This document shows positions 1-8,152 of a stretch of DNA of 59,312 nt, piece by piece; position 1 is the first letter of the stretch, and the number at the start of each line of letters is the position of its first letter. Under the pieces are notes generated by a model. It was not told where the DNA came from, searched no databases, and was given only the letters and a program-made list of their open reading frames with translations. Source of the stretch: an uncultured Tenacibaculum sp. (lineage in GTDB: Bacteria; Bacteroidota; Bacteroidia; Flavobacteriales; Flavobacteriaceae); NCBI RefSeq assembly GCF_947499065.1, contig NZ_CANMMT010000002.1:1-59312 (forward strand), in the 5' to 3' direction. The position numbers and the translations under genes were made by a program.

Positions 1-1724
1 AAATCAACAGAATTACCATTAGCAATGCTTAAAGAAGTTCCAGAGAATGTAAGATTTTGATTATCTGTGTTGTCTTTAAAATCTGAAAGGTCCAGAGAGT
101 TACCACCAGAGATTTGAATATTATTGCCTGATAGACTTAAGTTTTGATTATCTGTGTTAATGGAAGATTGCCAAGTTGTTCCATTCCATGCAAGTAGTGA
201 CTTATTTTCACTATCATAGATTAACATTCCAATATCATTAGTTCCTAATTTAGTTGTTAAAGAGTTTTTTTGGGCATTTGTTAGTCTGTTTATTAAAAGT
301 CCTTTATCTGTATCTCCTAAATCTATACTAGCTTTAATATTGGGAGAATTGGTTCCAATTCCAACAGTAACTCTATCTGTATTGGTTATACCTCCCAAAA
401 TCATGGTATTACTAAGGGTAGCATTTGCACCATAACCTATTGCTGTAGCATAACTTATACCATCTTTAATTCTTACTTTATTACCAATTGCAGTAGAAAA
501 ATCACCTTTAATATTTACATTGTATCCTAAACCAACTGAGTTTGCTTTAGTAATAGTATCTTTACTACCTATCAAAACTGAATAATCTGCTAGATTATTA
601 GCATAGTTTTTATAGCCTATACTAACCGTTTCTCTAGCTAGATTTTTACTATAGTTACCTATAGTCATAGTTTCATAGTCCCTAGCTTGTGATTGATATC
701 CTATAGCTAATACATCATTTTTATCCACAGTTGCTTCAGTACCAATAAAAATTACTCTATAATTGATGTTTTGACGACTACCAGATGCAATAAAATCAGC
801 ATTAGCTCCAATTCCAATATTATTACTACCTTCTCTATTAGTAAAACCAGTTTGGAAACCTAAATAAGTATTATAGTTAGCATTTTGAGATTTATTGGTT
901 CTATTATTGTCCCACCCAGATCTAGCACCAATAAAAGTATTATAACTACCAGATTCTGTAGATGCACCAGCTGCTTGACCTATAAAAGTATTATATGCCC
1001 CCTGTCCTACATCAACTCCAGTAGAATCTCCAACAAAAGTGTTATAACTGGCAACTTTTCTTACAGCAATTGGTCTTGAAAAAGTGCCAGAATTTAAATC
1101 ATATCCAGCTTGGTTACCAATTGCAGTATTTCTTTCACCTTCTTTTAAACTATAGGCAGCTAGAGATCCTATAGCAGTATTATCTGAGCCAGTAGCAGGC
1201 TCACTTGTAGGCGCTGTAACAGTATTTGTAGAATGATTATAAGAAACATTACTACTACTTCCACCAGCTTTATTACCTATAAAGGTATTATCATCACCTG
1301 TAGTAACTCTAAAACCAGCCATTTCTCCGATAAAAGTATTATCGTCTCCTTCTGTGTTATTAAATCCACTACCATTACCAATAAAAGTATTGTCTCCTCG
1401 ATTTGTATTATAGTACCCAGATAAAAAGCCAATAAAAGTATTATCGTAAGCTGTAGTATTACTAAAACCGGCACCAAAGCCTATGAATACATTTTCTTGT
1501 CCTCTCAAATTAGAATAGCCTGCTTTATATCCTATTGCTGTATTATAATGATAAGAAGTTATATTTGTTAAAGTAGAGTCACCTACAGCGGTATTATAAT
1601 CACCAGTAGTTCTATTTTTTAAAGAACCTTTTCCAGCTTTGTATTCTCCAGTTTGGGAAAAGGAGTTGAAAATTAAAAAAAGGAAAAAGATAAAAAAGAA
1701 ATAAAAGTGTGATCTTTTTTTCAT
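1..1724 (-). CDS. Secreted repeat-rich surface/adhesin-like protein, N-terminal part (3' end outside window)
   Basis: The reverse strand is open from an ATG at 1724 to the left edge, about 574 codons without a stop, so the C-terminus is missing. It begins with a signal peptide (MKKRSHFYFFFIFFLFLIF, then NSFSQ). About fourteen copies of a short motif of the form xNTFIGxxAGxxN follow, then looser AIGxxA-type units similar to YadA-like head repeats. Next comes a segment with VGIGTNSP and LLINRLTNAQ, then two TDNQNL...SGN...GNS(V/L)D units. This arrangement is known from Bacteroidota tail-fibre-like or trimeric adhesin-like surface proteins, which often end in an S74 chaperone or a sorting domain that cannot be seen here. 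A candidate -7 box lies at 1767-1774. Export is well supported; the adhesive role is inferred. Confidence 0.8.
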   Translation of the reverse strand, partial: MKKRSHFYFFFIFFLFLIFNSFSQTGEYKAGKGSLKNRTTGDYNTAVGDSTLTNITSYHYNTAIGYKAGYSNLRGQENVFIGFGAGFSNTTAYDNTFIGFLSGYYNTNRGDNTFIGNGSGFNNTEGDDNTFIGEMAGFRVTTGDDNTFIGNKAGGSSSNVSYNHSTNTVTAPTSEPATGSDNTAIGSLAAYSLKEGERNTAIGNQAGYDLNSGTFSRPIAVRKVASYNTFVGDSTGVDVGQGAYNTFIGQAAGASTESGSYNTFIGARSGWDNNRTNKSQNANYNTYLGFQTGFTNREGSNNIGIGANADFIASGSRQNINYRVIFIGTEATVDKNDVLAIGYQSQARDYETMTIGNYSKNLARETVSIGYKNYANNLADYSVLIGSKDTITKANSVGLGYNVNIKGDFSTAIGNKVRIKDGISYATAIGYGANATLSNTMILGGITNTDRVTVGIGTNSPNIKASIDLGDTDKGLLINRLTNAQKNSLTTKLGTNDIGMLIYDSENKSLLAWNGTTWQSSINTDNQNLSLSGNNIQISGGNSLDLSDFKDNTDNQNLTFSGTSLSIANGNSVD

Positions 1725-1766
1725 GAAGGGAAAATTTAAAGGGTTAGTTTATATGGTTTAAAAAAG

Positions 1767-1774
1767 CAAAATTA
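1767..1774 (-). promoter_or_regulatory. Candidate -7 promoter element of the repeat protein
   Basis: The reverse strand reads TAATTTTG, a match to the Bacteroidota -7 consensus TAnnTTTG, about 43 nt before the ATG at 1724. No convincing -33 TTG is visible at the usual distance, so this rests on the -7 box alone. Confidence 0.4.
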
Positions 1775-1868
1775 TTTTTTATTTTAAATAAAATATATCT
1801 TTTTTGACAAAATTTGATAAATACTTTTTGAGTAAAAAATAGTACCTTAGATTTTTAATTTAGGATTT

Positions 1869-2540
1869 ATGCAATTTGAAAAACAAACATTTCAGTTTTT
1901 AAAAAAATTAGAAATCAATAACAATAGAGATTGGTTTGCAGAGAATAAAAAGTTATATGATACTTCTCTTGGTAACGCTAAAGATGTATTCTCTAAAATT
2001 TATGAAAACTTAGAAATGCATGATGATATAGCTAAACAGAAAATATATCGAATTTATCGAGATGTACGTTTTTCAAAAGATAAAACACCTTACAATCCTC
2101 GATTTGCAGTTTCGTATTCAAGAAATGGTAAAGAATTACGAGGAGGTTATTTTTTACAAGTAAAACCAGGCGATACTGTTTTAGGAGGTGGTTTTTGGCA
2201 ACCAGAAAAAGAAGATTTATTTCGAATAAGAAAAGAGTTTGAACTAGATGATAGTGAAATTAGAGAAATTTTATCTGAAGAGAAATTTGTAAATTATTTT
2301 GGAGGAAAACTAGAAGGAGATGAGTTAAAAACTGCTCCTAAAGGATTTGATAAGGAGCATAAAGCTATTGATTTGATTAAAAAGAAAGGTTTTATAGCTA
2401 TCCGAAACTTTACTGATGAAGAGGTATTGTCAAGTAATTTTGTAGAGGAAGTAGATAATTCATTTAAAGCATTGCGACCTTATTTTAATTTGATGAGTGA
2501 TATTCTTACCACGAATTTAAACGGAGAGTCATTATTATAA
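1869..2540 (+). CDS. DUF2461 domain-containing protein (TIGR02453 family)
   Basis: The 223-residue product has the usual length of the family. Recognisable features are the N-terminal FLKKLEINNNRDWF segment, the central RDVRFSKDKTPYNPRF block (the most conserved stretch of DUF2461) and GGGFWQPE. There is no signal peptide or membrane segment, so it is probably cytoplasmic. The biochemical function of the family is unknown. It stands alone: the gene upstream is divergent, and it is separated from the convergent SDR gene by a hairpin terminator. The ATG start is the only one ahead of the conserved N-terminal block. Confidence 0.88.
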   Translation: MQFEKQTFQFLKKLEINNNRDWFAENKKLYDTSLGNAKDVFSKIYENLEMHDDIAKQKIYRIYRDVRFSKDKTPYNPRFAVSYSRNGKELRGGYFLQVKPGDTVLGGGFWQPEKEDLFRIRKEFELDDSEIREILSEEKFVNYFGGKLEGDELKTAPKGFDKEHKAIDLIKKKGFIAIRNFTDEEVLSSNFVEEVDNSFKALRPYFNLMSDILTTNLNGESLL

Positions 2541-2541
2541 G

Positions 2542-2570
2542 AAAAAGCTGAGAATATATCTCAGCTTTTT
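2542..2570. terminator. Bidirectional intrinsic terminator
   Basis: A 12-bp perfect stem (AAAAAGCTGAGA at 2542-2553 pairing with 2559-2570) has a 5-nt loop and T-rich ends on both strands. It lies between the convergent DUF2461 and SDR genes. Confidence 0.85.
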
Positions 2571-2582
2571 GTTTTTATAGAA

Positions 2583-3332
2583 TTATATTTGGCTTAAACC
2601 ACCATCAACTTCTAATTCTACCCCGTTAATGAATGATGCTTCATCAGAAGCTAAAAATAATGCAGTATTTGCGATTTCATCCGAAGTTCCAAATCTACCC
2701 AACGGTACTTGTGTAGCGAAACCTTTCCCCATTTCTTCTACTACCTCTTGTGGTAATCCCATTTTTCCATAAATAGGAGTGTCAATTGGTCCTGGAGCAA
2801 TAGAGTTTACACGTATACCTCTCGATTTTACTTCTGAAGTAAGAACTCTAGAATAAGCTCTTAATGCTCCTTTACTTGCTGAATATACCGCTAGACCATC
2901 AAAACCTTTCTGATGTACTATAGAGTTTGTAAATAAGATACTTCCTTTATCATTCATAAAAGGTAAAGCTTCTTTTGTAGTTAGTATTGGCCCTTTTACA
3001 TTAATATCAAAAACTTCATTGTAATGTTCAGCTGTGATATCTGTAGTAGGAGTGACTGGAGCTATACCAGCATTTAAAAATAGAATGTCAATATTTCCAT
3101 ACTTATCGACAGCTTTTTTTATTAGCTGTGTATTATCTTCATCTTTAGATACGTCAGCTACTACAGTAATAAAGTCACCTTTTAAATCTGTAGTAGCTTC
3201 TTTTAAAGCGCTTTCTCTTCTTCCAGCTAATACTACTTTAGCTCCGTTTTCTAAGAATAATTTGGCTGATGCTAATCCAATTCCACTATTAGCTCCTGTT
3301 ATTACTGCTACTTTGTTTTGTAATTTATTCAT
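2583..3332 (-). CDS. SDR family NAD(P)-dependent oxidoreductase
   Basis: This is a classical short-chain dehydrogenase of 249 residues. It has the cofactor motif TGANSGIG (residues 12-19), NAG (87-89), catalytic Asn111, Ser137, Tyr150 and Lys154 (in YSASK), and the C-terminal SINGVELEVDGG-like end in the form INGVELEVDGGLSQI. Arg residues after the second strand (AGRRES) suggest a preference for NADP. The substrate is unknown. It lies downstream of a TetR regulator on the same strand, and a palindromic operator at 3348-3367 lies 16 nt ahead of its start. The likely arrangement is an oxidoreductase induced by a small molecule that the TetR protein senses. Confidence 0.92.
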   Translation of the reverse strand: MNKLQNKVAVITGANSGIGLASAKLFLENGAKVVLAGRRESALKEATTDLKGDFITVVADVSKDEDNTQLIKKAVDKYGNIDILFLNAGIAPVTPTTDITAEHYNEVFDINVKGPILTTKEALPFMNDKGSILFTNSIVHQKGFDGLAVYSASKGALRAYSRVLTSEVKSRGIRVNSIAPGPIDTPIYGKMGLPQEVVEEMGKGFATQVPLGRFGTSDEIANTALFLASDEASFINGVELEVDGGLSQI

Positions 3333-3347
3333 GTTTAGTTGTTTTTA

Positions 3348-3367
3348 TTTGAAACGTTCGTTTCAAA
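3348..3367. promoter_or_regulatory. TetR-type operator, copy 1 (ahead of SDR gene)
   Basis: A perfect inverted repeat, TTTGAAACG-TT-CGTTTCAAA, lies between the TetR stop and the SDR start. A near-identical copy overlaps the start of the TetR gene, which is the main reason to call it an operator. Confidence 0.75.
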
Positions 3368-3382
3368 TTGAGTTAAAAAAAA

Positions 3383-3961
3383 TTAATTTAATATAGAAAG
3401 TGTTGTTTTTACAATACTTTCTAAACGACTATAATCATTCATTATAATACCAGAAATACCTAAGCCTTGTAAAGAGTTAAGTAAGTAATGCGCATATTGA
3501 TCTGAAGATTTATTAGTGTTAATAGTGCCCTCTGATTGTCCTTTTTCTATAAGGTCTCCTAATAATTGAATCATATTATTATAATTATTATTTAAAAAAC
3601 CTTCAATAACTGTTTCCTGATTGGCCATTTCAGAAGTACAATTATTAATGAGACAACCTATGTGTTTATTATCAATATTGTTTTTAACATTCAATAAAAA
3701 AATAGCTTCAATAGCTTTTATTGGAGTTGCTGCTTTACTAGTAACTTCATCAACATTACATTTAAATATTGATTGATAATACTTTAAGCACAGCATATAA
3801 AGATCGAGCTTACTACCAAATGAATTGTAAATACTAGACCTGTTTAAACCAGTAGCGTCTACCAAATCTTGCATAGAAGTCAAACTGTAGCTTTTACGAT
3901 GAAAAACTCCAGTAGCTTGCTTTATAGCTTCTTCTTTATTAAATGTTTCTACTTTTGGCAT
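3383..3961 (-). CDS. TetR/AcrR family transcriptional regulator
   Basis: The product is 192 residues, normal for the family. The N-terminal helix-turn-helix covers roughly residues 10-55, with SLTSMQDLVDATGL, NRSSIYNSFGSK and LDLYMLCL, the typical TetR recognition helix and following helix. The C-terminal part resembles the TetR_C ligand-binding domains of YxaF/LmrA-like regulators. It is followed after 50 nt by an SDR gene on the same strand. Two matching palindromes (3348-3367 and 3963-3982) bracket the gene, so it probably represses itself and the SDR gene. The ATG at 3961 overlaps the operator arm. The inducer cannot be told from the sequence. Confidence 0.92.
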   Translation of the reverse strand: MPKVETFNKEEAIKQATGVFHRKSYSLTSMQDLVDATGLNRSSIYNSFGSKLDLYMLCLKYYQSIFKCNVDEVTSKAATPIKAIEAIFLLNVKNNIDNKHIGCLINNCTSEMANQETVIEGFLNNNYNNMIQLLGDLIEKGQSEGTINTNKSSDQYAHYLLNSLQGLGISGIIMNDYSRLESIVKTTLSILN

Positions 3962-3989
3962 ATATTTGAAATGAACGTTTCAAATATAT
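3960..3989. promoter_or_regulatory. TetR operator, copy 2, overlapping the -7 box and start codon of the TetR gene
   Basis: Two 12-nt perfect arms (ATATATTTGAAA at 3960-3971, complement at 3978-3989) flank 6 nt. The core is TTTGAAATG-AA-CGTTTCAAA, the same pattern as copy 1. On the reverse strand the distal arm contains TATATTTG, a full match to TAnnTTTG, so a bound repressor would cover the promoter. The outer end of the palindrome includes the start codon at 3959-3961. Confidence 0.78.
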
Positions 3990-4021
3990 GTGTTTTTTTA
4001 ATATTGAATTAAAAAGAAGTG

Positions 4022-5368
4022 TTAATTTTTATTTTGTAGGTTTAATCGAATCTCTCTTTGTAAGAAAAAGAAAGTGACTAAAGTGGATAGAATATCAGCT
4101 ATAGGAAATGACATCCATACACCATTTACTCCATAAAATCTGGGTAAAATATATACTAATGGAATTAAGAAAATACCTTGCTTTAATAAAGTTAATACTA
4201 AAGCAGGTAAAGCTTTACCGGCAGCTTGAAAATAAGCCGATCCAATTAATTGTGTTGTAATAACAGGAGTAGCTAGGAAAGCAATAATTAAAGCATTAGG
4301 AGTACTACTTAATAATTCTTTATCGTTTGTAAAAAGTCCTACCAATTGAGAAGGGAATAACATAATTAGAATAAAAATCACAGAAGCTATAATAGTACCA
4401 AATAGTATAGAAGTTTTAATGGTTTCTTTAACTCTTTCAGAATCATTAGCTCCATAATTATAACCTGCAATAGGCAAAAAACCTTGTGTAACACCCAAAA
4501 CAGGGAATAGTGCAAACATCATTACTCTATTTATAATACCATAAACAGCAATTGCTATTTCACCACCATATTTGAATAATGTAAAGTTTAAAATAATTAT
4601 AAGTAAACTAATTACTCCTTGACGTACTACTGTAATTCCTCCTAAAGCAACAATTTCTTTTAAAATAACTGTATTAATCATAAAGAATTTAGGAATAATT
4701 CTTAATTCGGTGTTTTTCGATAAGAAGAACCATAAAACGAATAAACCACTAACTCCATAAGAAATAGATGTAGCAAGTCCAGCACCAAACATTCCAAGGT
4801 TAAAAACTTTTATAAATAAAATATCTAAAACAATATTTGAAATAGCAGGAAATATTAAAGTAAACATAGCGTAATTAGGTTTGCCAACAGCTCTAATTAC
4901 TGGATTCCCCATCATAGCAAAAGCTAAAAAAGGAACTCCCCATATGATTACGTGAAAATACTCCGCAGCCGGAGCCACAATATTACCATTAGCACCAAAT
5001 AATTGTAAAACAGGAAAACAAAAAAAGGTTCCTATTAAAACAAATAGAATAGATAAAACAACTGTTAAACTTATTTGATTTCCAAAAACTTCAAAAGCTT
5101 TAAAAGTGTCTTTTTTACCTAAAGCTCTTGATATGATGGAGCTACCTCCAATTCCAATTCCCATACCAATAGAAGAGATGAAAAAAGCAATAGGTAATAC
5201 AACAGTAATAGCGGCAATAGCCATAACGCTAATCCACCTACCCACAAAAATGGTATCTACAATCATGTTTAAAGACATTACTAAAATCCCAATAGAAGCT
5301 GGGATAGCTTGCTTTAAAAGAAGTTTACTAATTTTTTCAGTACCAAATTTGTTGGTTATTTTATTCAT
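4022..5368 (-). CDS. MATE family efflux transporter
   Basis: A 448-residue protein with about twelve hydrophobic segments arranged as two similar halves. Typical MATE features include the N-terminal LLLKQAIPASIGILVMSLNMIVDTIFVG stretch and the mid-protein GVTQGFLPIAGYNYGA motif. Family members export cationic drugs or metabolites by Na+ or H+ antiport across the inner membrane. It lies 60 nt upstream of the TetR gene start and on the same strand. No terminator is visible between them, so read-through into the TetR/SDR unit is possible, but the TetR gene has its own promoter. The substrate is unknown. Confidence 0.92.
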   Translation of the reverse strand: MNKITNKFGTEKISKLLLKQAIPASIGILVMSLNMIVDTIFVGRWISVMAIAAITVVLPIAFFISSIGMGIGIGGSSIISRALGKKDTFKAFEVFGNQISLTVVLSILFVLIGTFFCFPVLQLFGANGNIVAPAAEYFHVIIWGVPFLAFAMMGNPVIRAVGKPNYAMFTLIFPAISNIVLDILFIKVFNLGMFGAGLATSISYGVSGLFVLWFFLSKNTELRIIPKFFMINTVILKEIVALGGITVVRQGVISLLIIILNFTLFKYGGEIAIAVYGIINRVMMFALFPVLGVTQGFLPIAGYNYGANDSERVKETIKTSILFGTIIASVIFILIMLFPSQLVGLFTNDKELLSSTPNALIIAFLATPVITTQLIGSAYFQAAGKALPALVLTLLKQGIFLIPLVYILPRFYGVNGVWMSFPIADILSTLVTFFFLQREIRLNLQNKN

Positions 5369-5457
5369 AATTAAAATCTAGCATTCGAATATCTTAAATA
5401 TTATCAAATTTGAAAGAAATGAAACAAAGATTTAAGTAATAATTAACATCATTCTTG

Positions 5458-5465
5458 TAAGTTTG
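5458..5465 (+). promoter_or_regulatory. Candidate -7 element of the thioesterase gene
   Basis: TAAGTTTG matches TAnnTTTG and ends only 4 nt before the ATG at 5470, so the mRNA would have almost no leader. The next in-frame Met is near residue 30, inside the hotdog fold, so a later start is unlikely. Confidence 0.45.
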
Positions 5466-5469
5466 TTAA

Positions 5470-5856
5470 ATGAATCTTTACGAAAAAAAAATTATAGTAA
5501 CATCAAAAGATATTGATGAGTATAATCATGTGAATAATGTAGTTTATGTGCAATGGATGCAAGATGCATCAAATGCTCATTGGACTCAACTTATAAAAAA
5601 TGTTCCAAAACCTGATTATGTTTGGTTTGTAATTCGACATGAAGTTGACTATAAAAATCAAGCAGTTTTAGGAGATGAGATAACTGTAAAAACTTGGGTT
5701 GGAAAGACAGAAGGTATTAAATCGGTGCGTCATTTTGAAATTTATAAAGAAGAATTATTACTTGTAAAATCGCAAACAACATTTTGTTTATTAGATGCAG
5801 AAACAAAAAGACCTAGAAGAATAACTAAAGAAGTAACAAACCTACTTTTAGGATAA
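5470..5856 (+). CDS. Acyl-CoA thioesterase, 4HBT hotdog family (YbgC/FadM-like)
   Basis: A 128-residue single hotdog domain. The N-terminal DIDEYNHVNNVVYVQWMQDA segment carries the Asp-x4-His-Val-Asn-Asn signature of the 4-hydroxybenzoyl-CoA/YbgC thioesterases, which hydrolyse acyl-CoA or acyl-ACP thioesters in the cytoplasm. The rest (ITVKTWVGKTEG, then FEIYKEELL...SQTTFCLLD) fits the usual beta-sheet pattern. It is followed after 36 nt by a DEAD-box helicase gene that seems to have its own promoter. The substrate chain length cannot be deduced. Confidence 0.88.
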   Translation: MNLYEKKIIVTSKDIDEYNHVNNVVYVQWMQDASNAHWTQLIKNVPKPDYVWFVIRHEVDYKNQAVLGDEITVKTWVGKTEGIKSVRHFEIYKEELLLVKSQTTFCLLDAETKRPRRITKEVTNLLLG

Positions 5857-5866
5857 AAATAAGCAA

Positions 5867-5874
5867 TATCTTTG
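5867..5874 (+). promoter_or_regulatory. Candidate -7 element of the DEAD-box helicase gene
   Basis: TATCTTTG matches TAnnTTTG and sits 18 nt before the ATG at 5893, in the gap after the thioesterase gene. Confidence 0.5.
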
Positions 5875-5892
5875 CACTTATAAATTAATAGT

Positions 5893-7011
5893 ATGACAAC
5901 ATTTACAGCTTTAGGAGTACGAAAGGAATATGTTAAAGGATTAAAAGAGTTAGGGATAACAACTCCTACCGAAGTTCAAAAAGAAACGATACCATATTTA
6001 TTAGAAAATAATTCAGATTTTATTGGGTTAGCACAAACTGGAACAGGGAAAACTGCAGCTTATGGTTTACCAGTTTTACATAAAATAAATCCTTCAAAAA
6101 ATACAACTCAAGCCTTAATATTATCGCCAACAAGAGAGTTAGTTCAGCAAATTAAAAAGCAGTTATTTAAGTTTACTAAATATGTAGATGGTAAAATTTT
6201 TGTTGAAGCTGTTTATGGAGGAGAGAAAATAGACCGCCAGATTAAAAATTTACAAAGAACTACACATGTAATAGTAGCTACACCTGGACGCTTAATTGAC
6301 TTGATAGAGCGAGGTGAGGTAAATTTAAAGGATATTAAAATGCTAGTACTTGACGAGGCTGATGAAATGTTGAGTATGGGGTTTAAATTAGAATTGAATC
6401 GTATTTTAAAATATACATCAGGAACTAGAAAAACTTGGTTGTTTTCTGCAACGATGCCCGATGAGATTAGAAGCATAATTAAAAAATATATGAATGCTTC
6501 AGCTAAACAAGTTGAAATAAATAAAAACTCATTGGTAAATGCAAACATAATTCATCAGTTTGTACAAACTACAATACCTGAGAAAGTAGATGTAATTATT
6601 AAGTTTTTAGAAAAAAGACAATCGGAAAGAGGAATCATTTTTTCAAGAACAAAAGCAGGTGCACAAAAATTAGCAAAAGAGTTAAAAGAAGAAGGTTTTT
6701 CAGTAGAAGCTTTAGAAGGAGATATGCAACAAAAAGAACGTGATAAAGTAATGCGTGCTTTTAAAAAAGAAAATCTTCAAGTTATTGTATCTACAGATGT
6801 TGCTGCCAGAGGAATTGACGTACAAAACTTAGGTTTTGTATTACACCATCAATTACCTGAAAAACTAGAATATTATACACATAGAAGTGGAAGAACAGCC
6901 AGAGCAGGTAAAAAAGGAGTTTCTTTAGTATTAATTCTTAATAATGAAAGAAATAATATTAAAGAAGTTGAAAGAAAACTAAAAATTGAATTTTCTGAAA
7001 TAAATATATAA
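5893..7011 (+). CDS. DEAD/DEAH box ATP-dependent RNA helicase
   Basis: All core motifs are present: Q-motif region PTEVQKETIP, motif I AQTGTGKT (residues 47-54), Ia PTREL (79-83), Ib TPGR (130-133), II DEAD (154-157), III SAT (185-187), IV IIFSRT, V ARGIDV and VI HRSGRTARAG. At 372 residues it is little more than the two RecA-like domains and lacks the long basic or RNA-recognition C-terminal tail of CsdA or DbpA types. Likely roles are RNA unwinding in ribosome assembly or cold adaptation. The stop codon at 7009-7011 is followed directly by the ATG of the TRIC channel gene. Confidence 0.95.
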   Translation: MTTFTALGVRKEYVKGLKELGITTPTEVQKETIPYLLENNSDFIGLAQTGTGKTAAYGLPVLHKINPSKNTTQALILSPTRELVQQIKKQLFKFTKYVDGKIFVEAVYGGEKIDRQIKNLQRTTHVIVATPGRLIDLIERGEVNLKDIKMLVLDEADEMLSMGFKLELNRILKYTSGTRKTWLFSATMPDEIRSIIKKYMNASAKQVEINKNSLVNANIIHQFVQTTIPEKVDVIIKFLEKRQSERGIIFSRTKAGAQKLAKELKEEGFSVEALEGDMQQKERDKVMRAFKKENLQVIVSTDVAARGIDVQNLGFVLHHQLPEKLEYYTHRSGRTARAGKKGVSLVLILNNERNNIKEVERKLKIEFSEINI

Positions 7012-7632
7012 ATGAGTATCATTTATGCTATAGATATCGCAGGAACTTTTGCTTTTGCTATAAGTGGAGCATTAGTAGCAATGAAAAAAGACTTTGATGT
7101 ATTTGGAGTCATTATTATTGCTTTTGTTACCGCAGTAGGAGGTGGGATGATACGAGATGTTTTAATTAATGCACACCCTATAAACTGGATTGGTGATATT
7201 AATTATATCTGGACAATTTTAACTGCTGTTGGAGCAACCTTTTTATTTAGAAGTAAAATAGCTCCTCTACGTAAAACAATGTTTTTGTTTGATACTATTG
7301 GAATTAGTGTATTCACTTTATTAGGCTTGCAAAAAGGATTGAATTATGAATTGCATCCTTTTGTAGCTTTAGTAATGGGAATGGTATCTGCTGTTTTTGG
7401 AGGAGTTATTAGAGATGTTCTTACTAGAAAAGTTCCTCTAATTTTTAAAAAAGAAATTTATGCCTCTGCTTGTTTGGCAGGAGGAGTTATATATTTAATT
7501 TTAGGTAATTTTAATCTGAATGAAGACTTGCGATTTATTTTATCGGCAGCAGCTATCATTATAATAAGAACTGTTGTTGTTAAATATGAATTAGAATTAC
7601 CAAAAATAAAAAAGGATATACTTGGTAAATAA
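7012..7632 (+). CDS. Trimeric intracellular cation (TRIC) channel family protein (UPF0126)
   Basis: A 206-residue inner-membrane protein with about seven hydrophobic segments in two homologous halves. Each half carries the glycine-rich kink motif with Arg-Asp: VGGGMIRDVL in the first and FGGVIRDVLTRKVP in the second. These repeats define the bacterial TRIC/YicG family. Prokaryotic TRIC proteins form homotrimeric K+-permeable channels; the role here is by homology. Its ATG abuts the stop of the DEAD-box gene, so the two are almost certainly co-transcribed and translationally linked. MaoC follows 13 nt later. Confidence 0.92.
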   Translation: MSIIYAIDIAGTFAFAISGALVAMKKDFDVFGVIIIAFVTAVGGGMIRDVLINAHPINWIGDINYIWTILTAVGATFLFRSKIAPLRKTMFLFDTIGISVFTLLGLQKGLNYELHPFVALVMGMVSAVFGGVIRDVLTRKVPLIFKKEIYASACLAGGVIYLILGNFNLNEDLRFILSAAAIIIIRTVVVKYELELPKIKKDILGK

Positions 7633-7645
7633 TTAGTTGTAACAA

Positions 7646-8107
7646 ATGGAGAAATTAGTATTTGAAAATTTAGATGCATTGCATAGTTTAAAGGGAAAAT
7701 CATTACCAGTAGGAGAATGGTTTACAGTAACTCAGCAAATGATAAATGATTTTGCAAATGCTACTTTAGACAAACAATGGATTCATGTAGATGAAGAAAA
7801 AGCAGCTAAATACTCACCAACGGGAACAACTATTGCACATGGATTTATGTCGGTTTCGATGTTATCAGAGTTAATTTCATATTTAATAGAAATTAAAAGC
7901 GTAAAAATGGGATTGAATTATGGTTTGAATAAAGTTCGCTTTCCTAACCCAGTTCCAGTTAATAGTCAATTAAGATTGGTAAGTTCTTTAAAGGAAATTG
8001 AAGATTTTAGCAATGGTAAGAAACTAACTTTTGATTGTTTAGTAGAAATAAAAGGACAAGAAAAACCAGCCTGTGTAGCAGAGTTTATTTTTGTTTTACT
8101 AGAATAA
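7646..8107 (+). CDS. MaoC family dehydratase (hotdog enoyl-CoA hydratase-like)
   Basis: A 153-residue hotdog protein. The segment QWIHVDEEKA...SPTGTTIAHGFMSVSML is the MaoC hydratase signature with the catalytic Asp/His pair, typical of (R)-specific enoyl-CoA hydratases. It is probably cytoplasmic and acts on acyl-CoA esters in fatty-acid or branched-chain acid metabolism. It is the last gene of the DEAD-TRIC-MaoC series (13-nt gap upstream) and is followed by a strong hairpin terminator. Confidence 0.92.
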   Translation: MEKLVFENLDALHSLKGKSLPVGEWFTVTQQMINDFANATLDKQWIHVDEEKAAKYSPTGTTIAHGFMSVSMLSELISYLIEIKSVKMGLNYGLNKVRFPNPVPVNSQLRLVSSLKEIEDFSNGKKLTFDCLVEIKGQEKPACVAEFIFVLLE

Positions 8108-8108
8108 A

Positions 8109-8136
8109 AAAAGCTGTCTTGTAAAAGACAGCTTTT
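8109..8136. terminator. Bidirectional intrinsic terminator
   Basis: A perfect 12-bp stem (AAAAGCTGTCTT with its complement, GTAA loop) lies between the convergent MaoC and four-helix membrane protein genes, with T/A-rich flanks on both sides. Confidence 0.85.
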
Positions 8137-8152
8137 ATATTTTATTACTTTT

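Noticed and set aside
929..1445. Recurring 13-14 nt DNA words, considered as a CRISPR array or intergenic repeat
   Set aside because: Spacing varies and the words encode the repeating NTFIG peptide in one frame, so they are coding repeats.
885..1477. Short open frames on both strands inside the repeat protein gene
   Set aside because: They are by-products of the repeats; the reverse-strand frame that runs through 1-1724 has the signal peptide and the domain structure.
3034..3396. Open frame antisense to the SDR gene
   Set aside because: It is fully covered by a well-supported SDR gene and has no recognisable protein family.
7638..7644. TGTAACA near the MaoC start, considered as another ECF promoter
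   Set aside because: No GTC follows at 16-17 nt, and it overlaps the start of the MaoC gene.
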